NCBI GenBank assembly: GCA_031274385.1
Contig: JAISQH010000230.1
Coordinates: 1 to 8,763 of the forward strand
Source of the DNA: Planctomycetaceae bacterium
GTDB lineage: Bacteria; Planctomycetota; Planctomycetia; Pirellulales; Thermoguttaceae
Length of the DNA stretch: 8,763 nucleotides
Direction of reading: 5' to 3'
Shown: in pieces, positions 1 to 6,421 of the stretch
Layout of the letters: each line of letters begins with the position of its first letter
How positions within the stretch are numbered: position 1 is the stretch's first letter
Notes under the pieces: generated by a model
Told to the model about the DNA's origin: nothing
Databases searched by the model: none
What the model saw: only the letters and a program-made list of their open reading frames with translations
Position numbers and translations under genes: made by a program

Positions 1-253
1 AAAGGCAAAAAACCTCCGGCGAAAACCGCCATGTTAAAAAAATATAAAGGGAACCTGTCGGCTTCAATTTCGGGAGAACAATTCTGAACCACGAATCCGA
101 CCATTCTAAATAAGCATCTGGAGCAATTTTATCGGAATTGTTACCGTAATCTTTTCCAAGTCCATAAGGAGGATCAGCAATAATTAAATCAACAGAATTG
201 TCGGAAATTTTGTCGATCCCTTCAAAAAGGTCTTGATTGTAGATAATGTTCAT
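1..253 (-). CDS. Site-specific DNA amino-methyltransferase (N6-adenine or N4-cytosine), N-terminal part, cut by window edge
   Basis: Reading from the ATG at 253 towards position 1 gives 84 codons without a stop. The protein begins MNIIYNQDLFEGI and has the catalytic motif IV in IIADPPYGLGKDYG at about residues 24-37, then an LKPTGSLYIF stretch typical of the N-4/N-6 methyltransferase fold. DPPY near the N-terminus suggests the permuted (beta-type) order, in which the SAM-binding FxGxG motif lies C-terminal; that part is outside the window. The enzyme would methylate adenine N6 or cytosine N4 in a recognition site that cannot be read from this part. The start lies two bases after the stop of the upstream gene, so the two are probably co-transcribed and translationally coupled. 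No Shine-Dalgarno sequence is visible. The methyltransferase call is secure; the restriction-modification role follows from the neighbour. Confidence 0.88.
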   Translation of the reverse strand, partial: MNIIYNQDLFEGIDKISDNSVDLIIADPPYGLGKDYGNNSDKIAPDAYLEWSDSWFRIVLPKLKPTGSLYIFLTWRFSPEVFCL

Positions 254-255
254 TG

Positions 256-873
256 TTATTTTGGTAATATGATACTTGGCGACTTCTCCCGTAGTAATTG
301 CATAAATTCACTGCGGAGACGAAACTCTGGTTGGTGATGATAAAATGCTTGTATTTTATCGTTGCGCGGATTAACGTAAATAGGTAAAAATTGCGGAGAA
401 AATAAATGAATATAGGACGTGTCAAATTCAATTGAAATGCCATTGAACCGTATCCCGAAACAGGCATAAATTAAATTGTAACTTGGATTCGCCGAATACT
501 GCATATACAATTTCTCAACAGCAGCAATATCATTTTTCTTTGCTTTTCCTTCCATATTGTGAACTTTGACATTAACGTAATAAGTTTTTTTATGTTGTGT
601 TATTTCGCAATCGTGAAGGCTTGTGTCTGGCATATCGAAAGCGACATCATCCAATTCAAGTTCTTTTTTTCTGTATTTTGTTTGTTGGGTAATCACTTGT
701 TCAACAAGCCAACTAACAGAACGGGTATGAGGTTTTAGACCGTATGGAAGAACCTTTTTATCCGTCACATTAAATGAGGGAAGAAATTGAAAAAGTTTTT
801 GATAAACAGTACGTATTACCTCTAATTCATCCAAAATATTCTGAATTTCGGGACATTTATTTTCTCTGCACAT
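256..873 (-). CDS. Candidate type II restriction endonuclease paired with the methyltransferase
   Basis: The frame encodes 205 residues from ATG 873. An in-frame TTG at 915 would add 14 residues, and a TAA at 925-927 closes the frame above it. Neither start has a clear ribosome binding site; I prefer the ATG. I do not recognise the family. Position and size fit the endonuclease of a type II system: it ends two bases before a methyltransferase start. A possible PD-(D/E)XK-type core is HDCEI followed 13 residues later by YYVNVKVH (Asp88 then Asn101-x-Lys103 from the ATG), with Asn in place of the usual Asp/Glu. A second striking block is FSPQFLPIYVNPRNDKIQAFY at about 158-178. There is no signal peptide or membrane segment. 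The region looks more A+T-rich than the genes to its right, as acquired restriction systems often are. It could instead be another protein carried with a methyltransferase, such as a control or specificity factor. Confidence 0.55.
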   Translation of the reverse strand: MCRENKCPEIQNILDELEVIRTVYQKLFQFLPSFNVTDKKVLPYGLKPHTRSVSWLVEQVITQQTKYRKKELELDDVAFDMPDTSLHDCEITQHKKTYYVNVKVHNMEGKAKKNDIAAVEKLYMQYSANPSYNLIYACFGIRFNGISIEFDTSYIHLFSPQFLPIYVNPRNDKIQAFYHHQPEFRLRSEFMQLLREKSPSIILPK

Positions 874-908
874 TTTAACAAGGTAACAATGTTTCGGGTT
901 TTCGTCAA

Positions 909-937
909 CGTACAATTTAGTAAGTTATTTTTGTACG
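909..937. promoter_or_regulatory. Perfect 7-bp inverted repeat, possible operator of the restriction-modification pair
   Basis: CGTACAA (909-915) and TTGTACG (931-937) are exact reverse complements separated by 15 bases. The repeat lies just upstream of the preferred start of the candidate endonuclease and overlaps the alternative TTG start. Restriction-modification operons are often controlled by protein binding to such symmetric sites near the first gene. The half-sites contain GTAC, so the site could also be a target of the system itself. Both roles are inference; only the symmetry is seen. Confidence 0.3.
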
Positions 938-983
938 ATCTTTTAGGTAAAATGATCTTCTCCTGTTTTTGATTTTTATTATT

Positions 984-2279
984 TTATTTTCCGATTCTTG
1001 CTTTTGGTTTAATGATTCGGTGACCGGTGCTTGGCGGCAGATTTTCGAGGAGTTTCGGATTGATTTCTTCAATTCGGATTCGTTGATCCGGTATGAGTCG
1101 TTCGGCGCCTTCGATCACGGTTTTGGCTCCGGCGATGAGAATGGCTTGTCCTTCTTCGGTTTCCGGTTCAATCCCGTAAGAGGTAATTCCCTCCGCTGTA
1201 ATTTTAACAGGAACCGGCTTGGCAATAAAAATGGAAGAATCTTCCTCTTTTGAAATACCGGAATCATTTTTTTCCGATTGAGTCTTGACAGCCACCCAAA
1301 CCGTAGAGCCGTCCGGTTTCATCAAAACCGCGTCTTTGGAAACAACAATCTCCTCATTGGGATCCGTAATCGCCACCAATGCTGTTGCACTCATTCCGAC
1401 TTTCAGTTCGCCGTTGCGGTCTTCCAGCCGAACAATCACCGGAAAACTACGCGGTGCCATCAGATCGTAAGGAACAATCGCATGAATCTTGCCAACCACC
1501 TTAATACCAAGTTCGTCAATAATAATCGGCATTTCATCACCGATTTTAATGTGGTTGATGTATTCTTCGACAACATTGACACGAGCATCAATAAAACCAA
1601 GTGAAACGATTTCAGCGATGGAAGTTCCCGGTGCAAGGAGTTCGCCGAGTCCGGTATCGCGGCGAATCACGTAACCGTCAAACGGAGCAAGAATGGTGGT
1701 TCGTTTGAGTTTTTCTTTCGCTTCTTTGTTGGCGATAATGGCTTTTTCGAGATTTTGCCGGAATTGTTCGACCAGAGTTCGTTGGTTATTCAGTTCGCTT
1801 TCCGAAACCGCACGGCTCAACGCCAGAGATTCGATTCGTTCTGATTCGGAGACCTGAAAAGCACATTGTTTTTCCAGAATTTTGATTTCTGCTTCGGTTT
1901 GGGCGATGGTCAGTTCGAGCCATGTTTTGTCAATCTGAGCAATCAATGTCTCGCCGCCTTTTACTTTTTGACCGACTTCAATAGGCAATGCCACAACAAG
2001 ACCGGATATTTCCGTTGAAATCCGGGCAAGTTGAACTTCTAACAATTTCCCGTGAAACGGTCGGATGGTGTTGATTAATTCCTTCCGGGCGGAGTCAACC
2101 CGCACCAGACTGGGCGGGCGCGGAACCGTTTTTTTTTCGGTTTCGTTTTGGTTCTCGACCTTGGATTGAGGCTGGTAAAACGCAAAAACGTAATAACCAA
2201 CCGAACTTGCCCCAATCAAAAAGAAAGTGAGTGCGACAGAAAACAATAAAATTACCGACCGATGTTTCGATGTGGACAT
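984..2279 (-). CDS. HlyD/RND-family efflux periplasmic adaptor (membrane fusion protein)
   Basis: This 431-residue protein has the layout of a membrane fusion protein that links an inner-membrane pump to an outer-membrane channel. There is one N-terminal membrane anchor (about residues 8-33, SVILLFSVALTFFLIGASS). The lipoyl-like domain is in two halves: about 84-118 with SGLVVALPIEVGQKVKGGETL, and about 193-227 with ILAPFDGYVIRRDTGLGELL. Between them, about 119-192 is a charged helical hairpin (TIAQTEAEIKILEKQ and following). A beta-barrel domain (about 228-302, with VGMSATALV) and a C-terminal membrane-proximal domain follow. An acidic, lysine-rich insert is at about 333-348. The start at 2279 has no Shine-Dalgarno sequence, but a good promoter lies about 65-95 bases upstream. 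Adaptors of this type usually sit next to an RND or ABC permease gene; here the next gene downstream is the candidate restriction endonuclease, 68-110 bases away, so no partner is visible. Confidence 0.9.
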   Translation of the reverse strand: MSTSKHRSVILLFSVALTFFLIGASSVGYYVFAFYQPQSKVENQNETEKKTVPRPPSLVRVDSARKELINTIRPFHGKLLEVQLARISTEISGLVVALPIEVGQKVKGGETLIAQIDKTWLELTIAQTEAEIKILEKQCAFQVSESERIESLALSRAVSESELNNQRTLVEQFRQNLEKAIIANKEAKEKLKRTTILAPFDGYVIRRDTGLGELLAPGTSIAEIVSLGFIDARVNVVEEYINHIKIGDEMPIIIDELGIKVVGKIHAIVPYDLMAPRSFPVIVRLEDRNGELKVGMSATALVAITDPNEEIVVSKDAVLMKPDGSTVWVAVKTQSEKNDSGISKEEDSSIFIAKPVPVKITAEGITSYGIEPETEEGQAILIAGAKTVIEGAERLIPDQRIRIEEINPKLLENLPPSTGHRIIKPKARIGK

Positions 2280-2346
2280 GATTTGAAAAGATTAAGAAAG
2301 GAACAAAATTTCGGGCTTTGATCCAGACGCCCAACAAACTCAAATT

Positions 2347-2375
2347 ATTATATCCGCTTTCGATTCCACCGACAA
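2347..2375 (-). promoter_or_regulatory. Sigma70-like promoter for the efflux adaptor gene
   Basis: On the minus strand TTGTCG (2375-2370), a 17-base spacer and a perfect TATAAT (2352-2347) form a sigma70-type promoter. It predicts a transcript start near 2340 and an untranslated leader of about 60 bases before the ATG at 2279. The -10 box matches the consensus fully and the -35 box at four of six positions. It suggests the adaptor gene, and perhaps the restriction-modification pair after it, is transcribed independently of the large upstream gene. Confidence 0.5.
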
Positions 2376-2489
2376 GATTGACATGGTCTAAACAGAATTT
2401 TTTCAACTATAAACTCATAACTCATTATTTTTCGATTTTATTTTTTACCATTCCGTTTTTGGAGTTTCAATATAGGTAAAATAGTCGCG

Positions 2490-2616
2490 CCAAGTTCTCA
2501 CATTTTTATTACCTCATTTTTATTACCTCATTGTTATTGGGGGGAATTTTTCACAGGAAGGTAATAGAAGTTATTTCCCCGAATAAAAATGACGCAATAG
2601 AAATGGGAGAACTTGG
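2490..2616. repeat. 127-bp imperfect inverted-repeat element, MITE-like
   Basis: The ends CCAAGTTCTC (2490-2499) and GAGAACTTGG (2607-2616) are perfect inverted repeats. The symmetry continues inwards for about 35 bases with only a few mismatches: CATTTTTATT blocks on the left pair with AATAAAAATG and AAATG blocks on the right. The left arm also carries a tandem duplication of a 14-bp unit, CATTTTTATTACCT (2501-2514 and 2515-2528), so one copy is unpaired or looped out. Nothing in it codes for protein. The size, long terminal inverted repeats and intergenic position resemble a miniature non-autonomous transposable element, but I see no clear target-site duplication. It could also be a long intergenic hairpin with a structural role. 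Confidence 0.55.
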
Positions 2617-2632
2617 TACTACCTTAGAGTGC

Positions 2633-2685
2633 CCCCAACGGGGTCAGATAAAATGAATGGTATTTTCCATCTGACTCTGTTGGGG
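2633..2685. repeat. 17-bp-stem hairpin with CCCCAAC ends
   Basis: CCCCAACGGGGTCAGAT (2633-2649) can pair over its full 17 bases with ATCTGACTCTGTTGGGG (2669-2685), with two G-T wobbles, across a 19-base A/T-rich loop. A GGGGTCAGATAAAA-type string is also repeated directly after the hairpin (GGGGTTAGATAAAA from 2682). It lies downstream of the large secreted-protein gene. It lacks a following T-run on either strand and is therefore not a standard intrinsic terminator. GGGGTCAGA/TCTGACCCC-type palindromes remind me of REP-like sequences mobilised by Y1-type transposases, but that is memory, not a search. Confidence 0.5.
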
Positions 2686-2747
2686 TTAGATAAAAAAGAT
2701 GATCTTGGAAGTTTTGATCTTGTTTAAAACGGCTAAAACGTGTTGTT

Positions 2748-5420
2748 TTATTTCAAAAAAGGATCGTCAACATTCGACGTCGTCTGGGCTGGAACCGGTA
2801 AAGCCGTTGCGTCACTCGAAACAACCGTTGTGTTTTTTCCTTTTTGTTTTTGATAGAAATACGTTGTGTTTTCATTGACCAAGTGGACACTGGCAGTCGA
2901 ACACACCACCTCCGTCCGAATCCGATGGTTGCCCGGCTTCTCCGCCTTGGCTTTGACCTTCAACACAACACTTTGTCCCGATGCAATCGTCGGAATCTTA
3001 TCAAAAAAGACTTGACCATCACTCATGTAAGCGTTGCCGCCCTCCACCCCGTAAGGTTCCAAACCACCGCCAAATGCCGCTTTAATTTCAACATTTTCCG
3101 CCGCTTTGGTGCCGCGATTGGCAACATTAAATGTATAAACCGCCTCCTGACCAATCTCAACAGGACCTTGCGGGTTTTCAACCTCCAATTTCAACTCGAC
3201 AATCGCTTCGGCTTCAAATGATCCGGTACAATTCGCCAGTTCACCGCTTTTGTCGCCAATCGAAGTTTCCAATTTACATGTTCCCTCGCGTTTCGGTTCG
3301 CAAACAACCGACGCCGAAAAAAGATCGCCAACCAAAATAGAATCAATTTTCCAAACAATCTGGTTTTCCTGAGTCAACTCGCCACCGGCGGTACTCGAAA
3401 TAAATTTGGCTCCCAAAGGAATCACCGCCGATAACACAATGTCCCGCGCCGCAGCATTGCCGATGTTTTGAACCTTAATCTGAAACTCCGCCGGACTGCC
3501 AACAAACTGAACCGTCGGAGAATCAACCGCCATGACAATATTCGGACGTAAAACATTGACCCGCTTATTCACCTTCGCCGCTAAATCATACTGACCTGTT
3601 GCCTGAATATTAATGTCAATATGTTCCTGCTTGCCCGTCCAAACCTCAACATCAATCACCTGTTCTTCTCCCGCCTTCAAAACCGGTAATTCACAGGATT
3701 TCATGTCGGAACCGGTTTGGAGCAATTCGAGTTTGACGTTTTCAGCATCGCCGTTGCCGGTGTTACGAACCAGTAATTTATATCCGACATTGCTTCCCCA
3801 AAGAACTTCGTCAGGACCTTGGAGTTCCATCTCCAAAATCGGTTCCTGAACAACAATCTTGGTAACTCCAGCCGGTTTGTAAAAATCATATTTAATTCTC
3901 AAATCAACCGATTTTCGCTGTTGCGGAATCAAATGCAAAACGAGCAATTCTTCCGCTTGCGCTTCGACCCGGCTGACTTTCCAGACAAAATCCCGCAATT
4001 CCTTATTGCCTTCACGCGGAATAACGGAAGTTGTTCCGGCACTGATTTCCGGTTGCGCAATTTCAAGCCAACTCGGAATTTCAACCGACAAAACAATTTG
4101 TTCCGCCGAAGAACCGCCCCGATTAATAATTCGGATGCGGTAAAGTGCCTCCTGACCAACAATCGCACGAGGATCGCCTTCCGTTTCCACTTCGAGACGC
4201 GGACTGACAAGCAATTTCTTTTCCCGCTCCAAACCGTTAGAACCACTCAATGTTTTAGCGGTTTGCGATAACGGATCGAGTTCCGATTCGGTGGTAATCA
4301 ACTCTTTCGGACGATCCGGTTTGAGTTCCTTTGAAAGAATCTGATATTCTCCCACTTTCGGAATTTTACCTTGATCTCCCGGACGTGCCATTCGCAGTAA
4401 ATTGTTTTCGTTTTGCAATTCCTGAGCCGACGGTTGCGCTGTCAAGTAGGTGGATCGGGAGTTGGGATTATTGGAATTATTGGTCTCAACGTCAATACCC
4501 GATAAAGAGCGAGTCGGCGTTTTCTTGTTGGCAAGACGCTCCGTTTCCGTTCGGTGAATCGGTTCGTTCAAACGTGAACTGTCCGGCTCCGCTTGAGGAC
4601 GAACCGGAATCGTATTGCGTTCCGTTCGGGAAACTACAAGCGGCTTTTCCGTTTTTTCAGCCAATTCGTCGGTTGTTGAAATAGTATTGGGTGTTGCCGG
4701 AACTTGCGGCGTCCGAACAGTTGTTTCGTCCAGTGTCGTTCGTAAGGACGGGATGCGTTGCGCCGTCGCCACCTGAACCGGTCTCGGTGTGGAAGGGGTC
4801 GGTGTTGATGACCGATGCGTTTCGGAATGAAGTTCCCGGTAATAAGCGTTTTCATCGGGAGGTTGTTTGTCGAAAATCTGCTCACGCATCAATTTCATGC
4901 GTTCATAAAACGACATTTCCTGATCGTCCGAATTTGATGCTCGGTCAGAATTTTCTGATGAGGAAACGGAGGTTCGGGCGGAATTGGTTGTTTCCCGCCG
5001 TTTTTCTGTGGACGCGGCAGAACGGCGTTCTGTTGAGGCACGGCGATCCGCCTGATCCGGGTTTTCAACAGACTGCTTTATTTCCGATGCGGTTGGAAGT
5101 TTAGGCGGTCTTGTCGGAACAGACTGCGGAGTAACAGTACGGACAGAATCTTGCGGATTGCTCGGCGGAGTATCAAGTTCGCTGTCATCTTTTGTCAGAT
5201 TGGTAAAAATGCGCTTAAATCGGTCAACCAAACCAAAACCTTTTCGTTCGGTTGATTCGTCCTGCCCCAAATAAACAGGAGCATGCGCGTTGGCAACACG
5301 AATCGGCAACACCGTCTGGTTCGCCTGCCGATCCATCGGGAACGGTTGCGCCAATACCTGAGAAGCAAAAAAGGCAACGCCTAAAATCGCAACATGAAAC
5401 CTGTTTATTTTGCGAGACAT
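2748..5420 (-). CDS. Large secreted protein with four DUF11/Ig-like repeats
   Basis: The protein has 890 residues from ATG 5420. Residues 1-24 form a signal peptide (MSRKINRFHVAILGVAFFAS, then a QVLA cleavage site before QPFPMD). About 60-395 is low-complexity, rich in Ser, Thr, Pro, Gln, Glu and Arg, and probably disordered. From about 405 follow four repeats of roughly 100-115 residues that open alike: PRLEVETEGD with YRIRIINRG (about 406), PILEMELQGP with YKLLVRNTG (about 527), PNIVMAVDSP with FQIKVQNIG (about 625), and VELKLEVENP with YTFNVANRG (about 741). The ...NxG, A..N/D.. VxLxxxxP pattern is that of DUF11/CARDB-like beta-sandwich domains of surface proteins. The C-terminal 40 residues are low-complexity and end in DDPFLK; no anchor is visible. 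The role is unknown; cell-surface or envelope structure is an inference. A Shine-Dalgarno sequence at 5428-5432 supports this start over a TTG at 5444. Confidence 0.85.
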   Translation of the reverse strand: MSRKINRFHVAILGVAFFASQVLAQPFPMDRQANQTVLPIRVANAHAPVYLGQDESTERKGFGLVDRFKRIFTNLTKDDSELDTPPSNPQDSVRTVTPQSVPTRPPKLPTASEIKQSVENPDQADRRASTERRSAASTEKRRETTNSARTSVSSSENSDRASNSDDQEMSFYERMKLMREQIFDKQPPDENAYYRELHSETHRSSTPTPSTPRPVQVATAQRIPSLRTTLDETTVRTPQVPATPNTISTTDELAEKTEKPLVVSRTERNTIPVRPQAEPDSSRLNEPIHRTETERLANKKTPTRSLSGIDVETNNSNNPNSRSTYLTAQPSAQELQNENNLLRMARPGDQGKIPKVGEYQILSKELKPDRPKELITTESELDPLSQTAKTLSGSNGLEREKKLLVSPRLEVETEGDPRAIVGQEALYRIRIINRGGSSAEQIVLSVEIPSWLEIAQPEISAGTTSVIPREGNKELRDFVWKVSRVEAQAEELLVLHLIPQQRKSVDLRIKYDFYKPAGVTKIVVQEPILEMELQGPDEVLWGSNVGYKLLVRNTGNGDAENVKLELLQTGSDMKSCELPVLKAGEEQVIDVEVWTGKQEHIDINIQATGQYDLAAKVNKRVNVLRPNIVMAVDSPTVQFVGSPAEFQIKVQNIGNAAARDIVLSAVIPLGAKFISSTAGGELTQENQIVWKIDSILVGDLFSASVVCEPKREGTCKLETSIGDKSGELANCTGSFEAEAIVELKLEVENPQGPVEIGQEAVYTFNVANRGTKAAENVEIKAAFGGGLEPYGVEGGNAYMSDGQVFFDKIPTIASGQSVVLKVKAKAEKPGNHRIRTEVVCSTASVHLVNENTTYFYQKQKGKNTTVVSSDATALPVPAQTTSNVDDPFLK

Positions 5421-5427
5421 TTTATTT

Positions 5428-5432
5428 TCCTC
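5428..5432 (-). promoter_or_regulatory. Shine-Dalgarno sequence GAGGA that fixes the start of the large secreted protein
   Basis: GAGGA on the minus strand ends seven bases before ATG 5420. It is the only convincing ribosome binding site among the complete genes of the window. The upstream in-frame TTG at 5444 would place this site inside the coding region and add eight residues before an otherwise well-formed signal peptide, so the ATG is preferred. Confidence 0.7.
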
Positions 5433-5480
5433 TGCCGAAGACAAAAAACATCATTTTACCTGTAAACAATGTTTCCCTAA

Positions 5481-5495
5481 GAATCACAATGATTC
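5481..5495. promoter_or_regulatory. 15-bp palindrome upstream of the large secreted-protein gene
   Basis: GAATCA-CAA-TGATTC is a perfect 6-bp inverted repeat with a three-base centre, about 60 bases upstream of the ATG at 5420. A shorter palindrome, AAACA-A-TGTTT, follows at 5464-5474. Symmetry, size and position fit a repressor or activator binding site. No regulator is encoded nearby and no convincing -35/-10 pair could be placed, so the role is inference. Confidence 0.3.
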
Positions 5496-5524
5496 ATTCG
5501 GTTATATCGGCTCTAACGGGCGTA

Positions 5525-5537
5525 TCGGTTTAACCGA
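5525..5537. promoter_or_regulatory. 13-bp palindrome in the hisH-to-secreted-protein spacer
   Basis: TCGGTT-T-AACCGA is a perfect 6-bp inverted repeat around one base, about 105 bases upstream of the ATG at 5420. A related TCGGTTATA string lies nearby at about 5498-5506. It could be an operator for the large gene. It is too short for a terminator and has no T-run. Confidence 0.25.
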
Positions 5538-5610
5538 CCTTGCAGATTTGAGAAAATAAATCGATTTTAACGAAAAATCCACATTGCCAAACTTTTTATT
5601 TTATCTATTT

Positions 5611-6291
5611 TTACTGTTTGATAAAATTTTCCAAAAGTTGCAAGCCGATTTTACCGGACTTTTCGGGGTGGAATTGTGTGGCAATGATATTTTCGTATTG
5701 AAGAACTGAGGCGAATGTGATTCCGGCATAATCGGTTTGCGCCAGAATATGGGAATGATTTTTCGGAACCGGATAATAACTGTGGACAAAATAGAAATCG
5801 CTTTTGTTGGCAACTTTTCTAAAAAATGCCGATTCCGTTTTTTCCGGTGACCGGCGAACATTGCCATCCGTACCAATACGATTCACACCAATACGATCCG
5901 CGCCCCTATCCCAGCGAACGCTGTTCCAACCGATTTGGGGAACTTTGTCCCAATGGTTGGTCGGCTGAAATCGTACAACACGTCCCGGTATAAAACCAAG
6001 CATTTCGGTACCGCCGTCTTCCTCTGAAAAATCGAGCAGAACCTGCATTCCGACGCAGATTCCAAGCAAGGGAACACCGCGTTGTACGACATCACGAAGA
6101 GCGTTATCGAGTCCGAAATTCCGAAGATTTTGCATTGCCGCTCCCGCCGCGCCAACTCCGGGAAAGATAACACGATCAGCCGAAACCACCACATCCGGGT
6201 CAGATGTAATCGTTCCGGTAACGCCCATCGTTTCCAATGCCAACTTGACACTCGTTAAATTTCCCGCTTTATAATCAACAATCGCAAGCAT
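5611..6291 (-). CDS. hisH: Imidazole glycerol phosphate synthase, glutamine amidotransferase subunit HisH
   Basis: HisH hydrolyses glutamine and passes ammonia to HisF, which makes imidazole glycerol phosphate and AICAR in histidine biosynthesis in the cytoplasm. The 226-residue protein begins MLAIVDYKAGNLTSV. It has the oxyanion-strand PGVG at 44-47, the nucleophile Cys79 in GICVGMQ, FYFVHSYYP at 167-174, and the remaining triad His208 and Glu210 in TQFHPEKSGKIGLQLLENF. All catalytic residues are present. HisH proteins are usually about 200 residues; this one has roughly 25-30 extra between GWNSVRW (121-127) and the FYFVHSYY motif, including a short internal repeat (DRIGV, NRIGT). No hisF or other his gene is visible. 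It appears to be the last cistron of a unit with the epimerase and the hypothetical gene. No Shine-Dalgarno sequence precedes the ATG, which directly follows a repeat-filled spacer. Confidence 0.93.
   Translation of the reverse strand: MLAIVDYKAGNLTSVKLALETMGVTGTITSDPDVVVSADRVIFPGVGAAGAAMQNLRNFGLDNALRDVVQRGVPLLGICVGMQVLLDFSEEDGGTEMLGFIPGRVVRFQPTNHWDKVPQIGWNSVRWDRGADRIGVNRIGTDGNVRRSPEKTESAFFRKVANKSDFYFVHSYYPVPKNHSHILAQTDYAGITFASVLQYENIIATQFHPEKSGKIGLQLLENFIKQ
5873..5902 (-). repeat. Two tandem 15-bp units inside hisH
   Basis: CCAATACGATTCACA (5873-5887) and CCAATACGATCCGCG (5888-5902) share their first ten bases plus scattered later positions. Fifteen bases keep the frame and encode the peptide repeat DRIGV/NRIGT within the extra segment of HisH. 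The pattern looks like a local duplication that has partly diverged. Confidence 0.6.
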
Positions 6292-6296
6292 GAAAA

Positions 6297-6421
6297 TTAG
6301 TGAATAGTGAATAGTGAATAGTTAATAGTTAATAGTGAATAATGAATCGTTATCGTTAATCGTAAAAGAATAGTAAATCGCTTGCGTCACTATTAACTAT
6401 TCACTATCAACTATTAACTAA
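6297..6421. repeat. Heptad inverted-repeat element A with shared 14-bp core (hypothetical gene to hisH spacer)
   Basis: The left arm is a run of 7-bp units from 6301: TGAATAG three times, TTAATAG twice, then degenerating (TGAATAA, TGAATCG and others). The centre is GTAAATCGCTTGCG (6373-6386) followed by TCAC. The right arm from 6391 has the complementary units TATTAAC, TATTCAC, TATCAAC, TATTAAC and then TAAC. Left and right arms are thus self-complementary and can form a long imperfect hairpin in DNA or in the minus-strand transcript. The right arm supplies the TAG stop of the hypothetical gene (6418-6420), and the left end reaches within five bases of the hisH ATG. Element B has the same core but unrelated arm sequence. 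I do not recognise it as a named repeat family. Confidence 0.8.

Larger units (their letters stand above)
2280..2747. other. Gene-free region with a promoter and two inverted-repeat structures
   Basis: This 468-base stretch between the adaptor gene and the large secreted protein contains no convincing coding frame. From low to high coordinates it holds the adaptor leader and promoter, an A/T-rich stretch (about 2400-2489), a 127-bp inverted-repeat element (2490-2616), a 53-bp hairpin (2633-2685), and about 60 bases before the stop of the large gene. I see no hairpin followed by a T-run on the minus strand, so no intrinsic terminator for the large gene is evident. Confidence 0.7.

Noticed and set aside
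969..1253. Plus-strand reading frames opposite the adaptor gene and the large secreted-protein gene
   Set aside because: They mirror well-supported minus-strand genes and have no recognisable domains.
2280..2406. Minus-strand reading frame beginning MKKFCLDHVNLVGG upstream of the adaptor gene
   Set aside because: It overlaps the adaptor gene in another frame, has no recognisable domain, and covers the promoter at 2347-2375.
5421..5444. TTG start adding eight residues to the large secreted protein
   Set aside because: The ATG at 5420 has a well-spaced GAGGA and starts a proper signal peptide; the longer form would bury the ribosome binding site in coding sequence.
5580..5612. Intrinsic terminator after hisH
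   Set aside because: Only a five-base CAAAC/GTTTG pairing across a long A/T-rich loop is present, with no G+C-rich stem.
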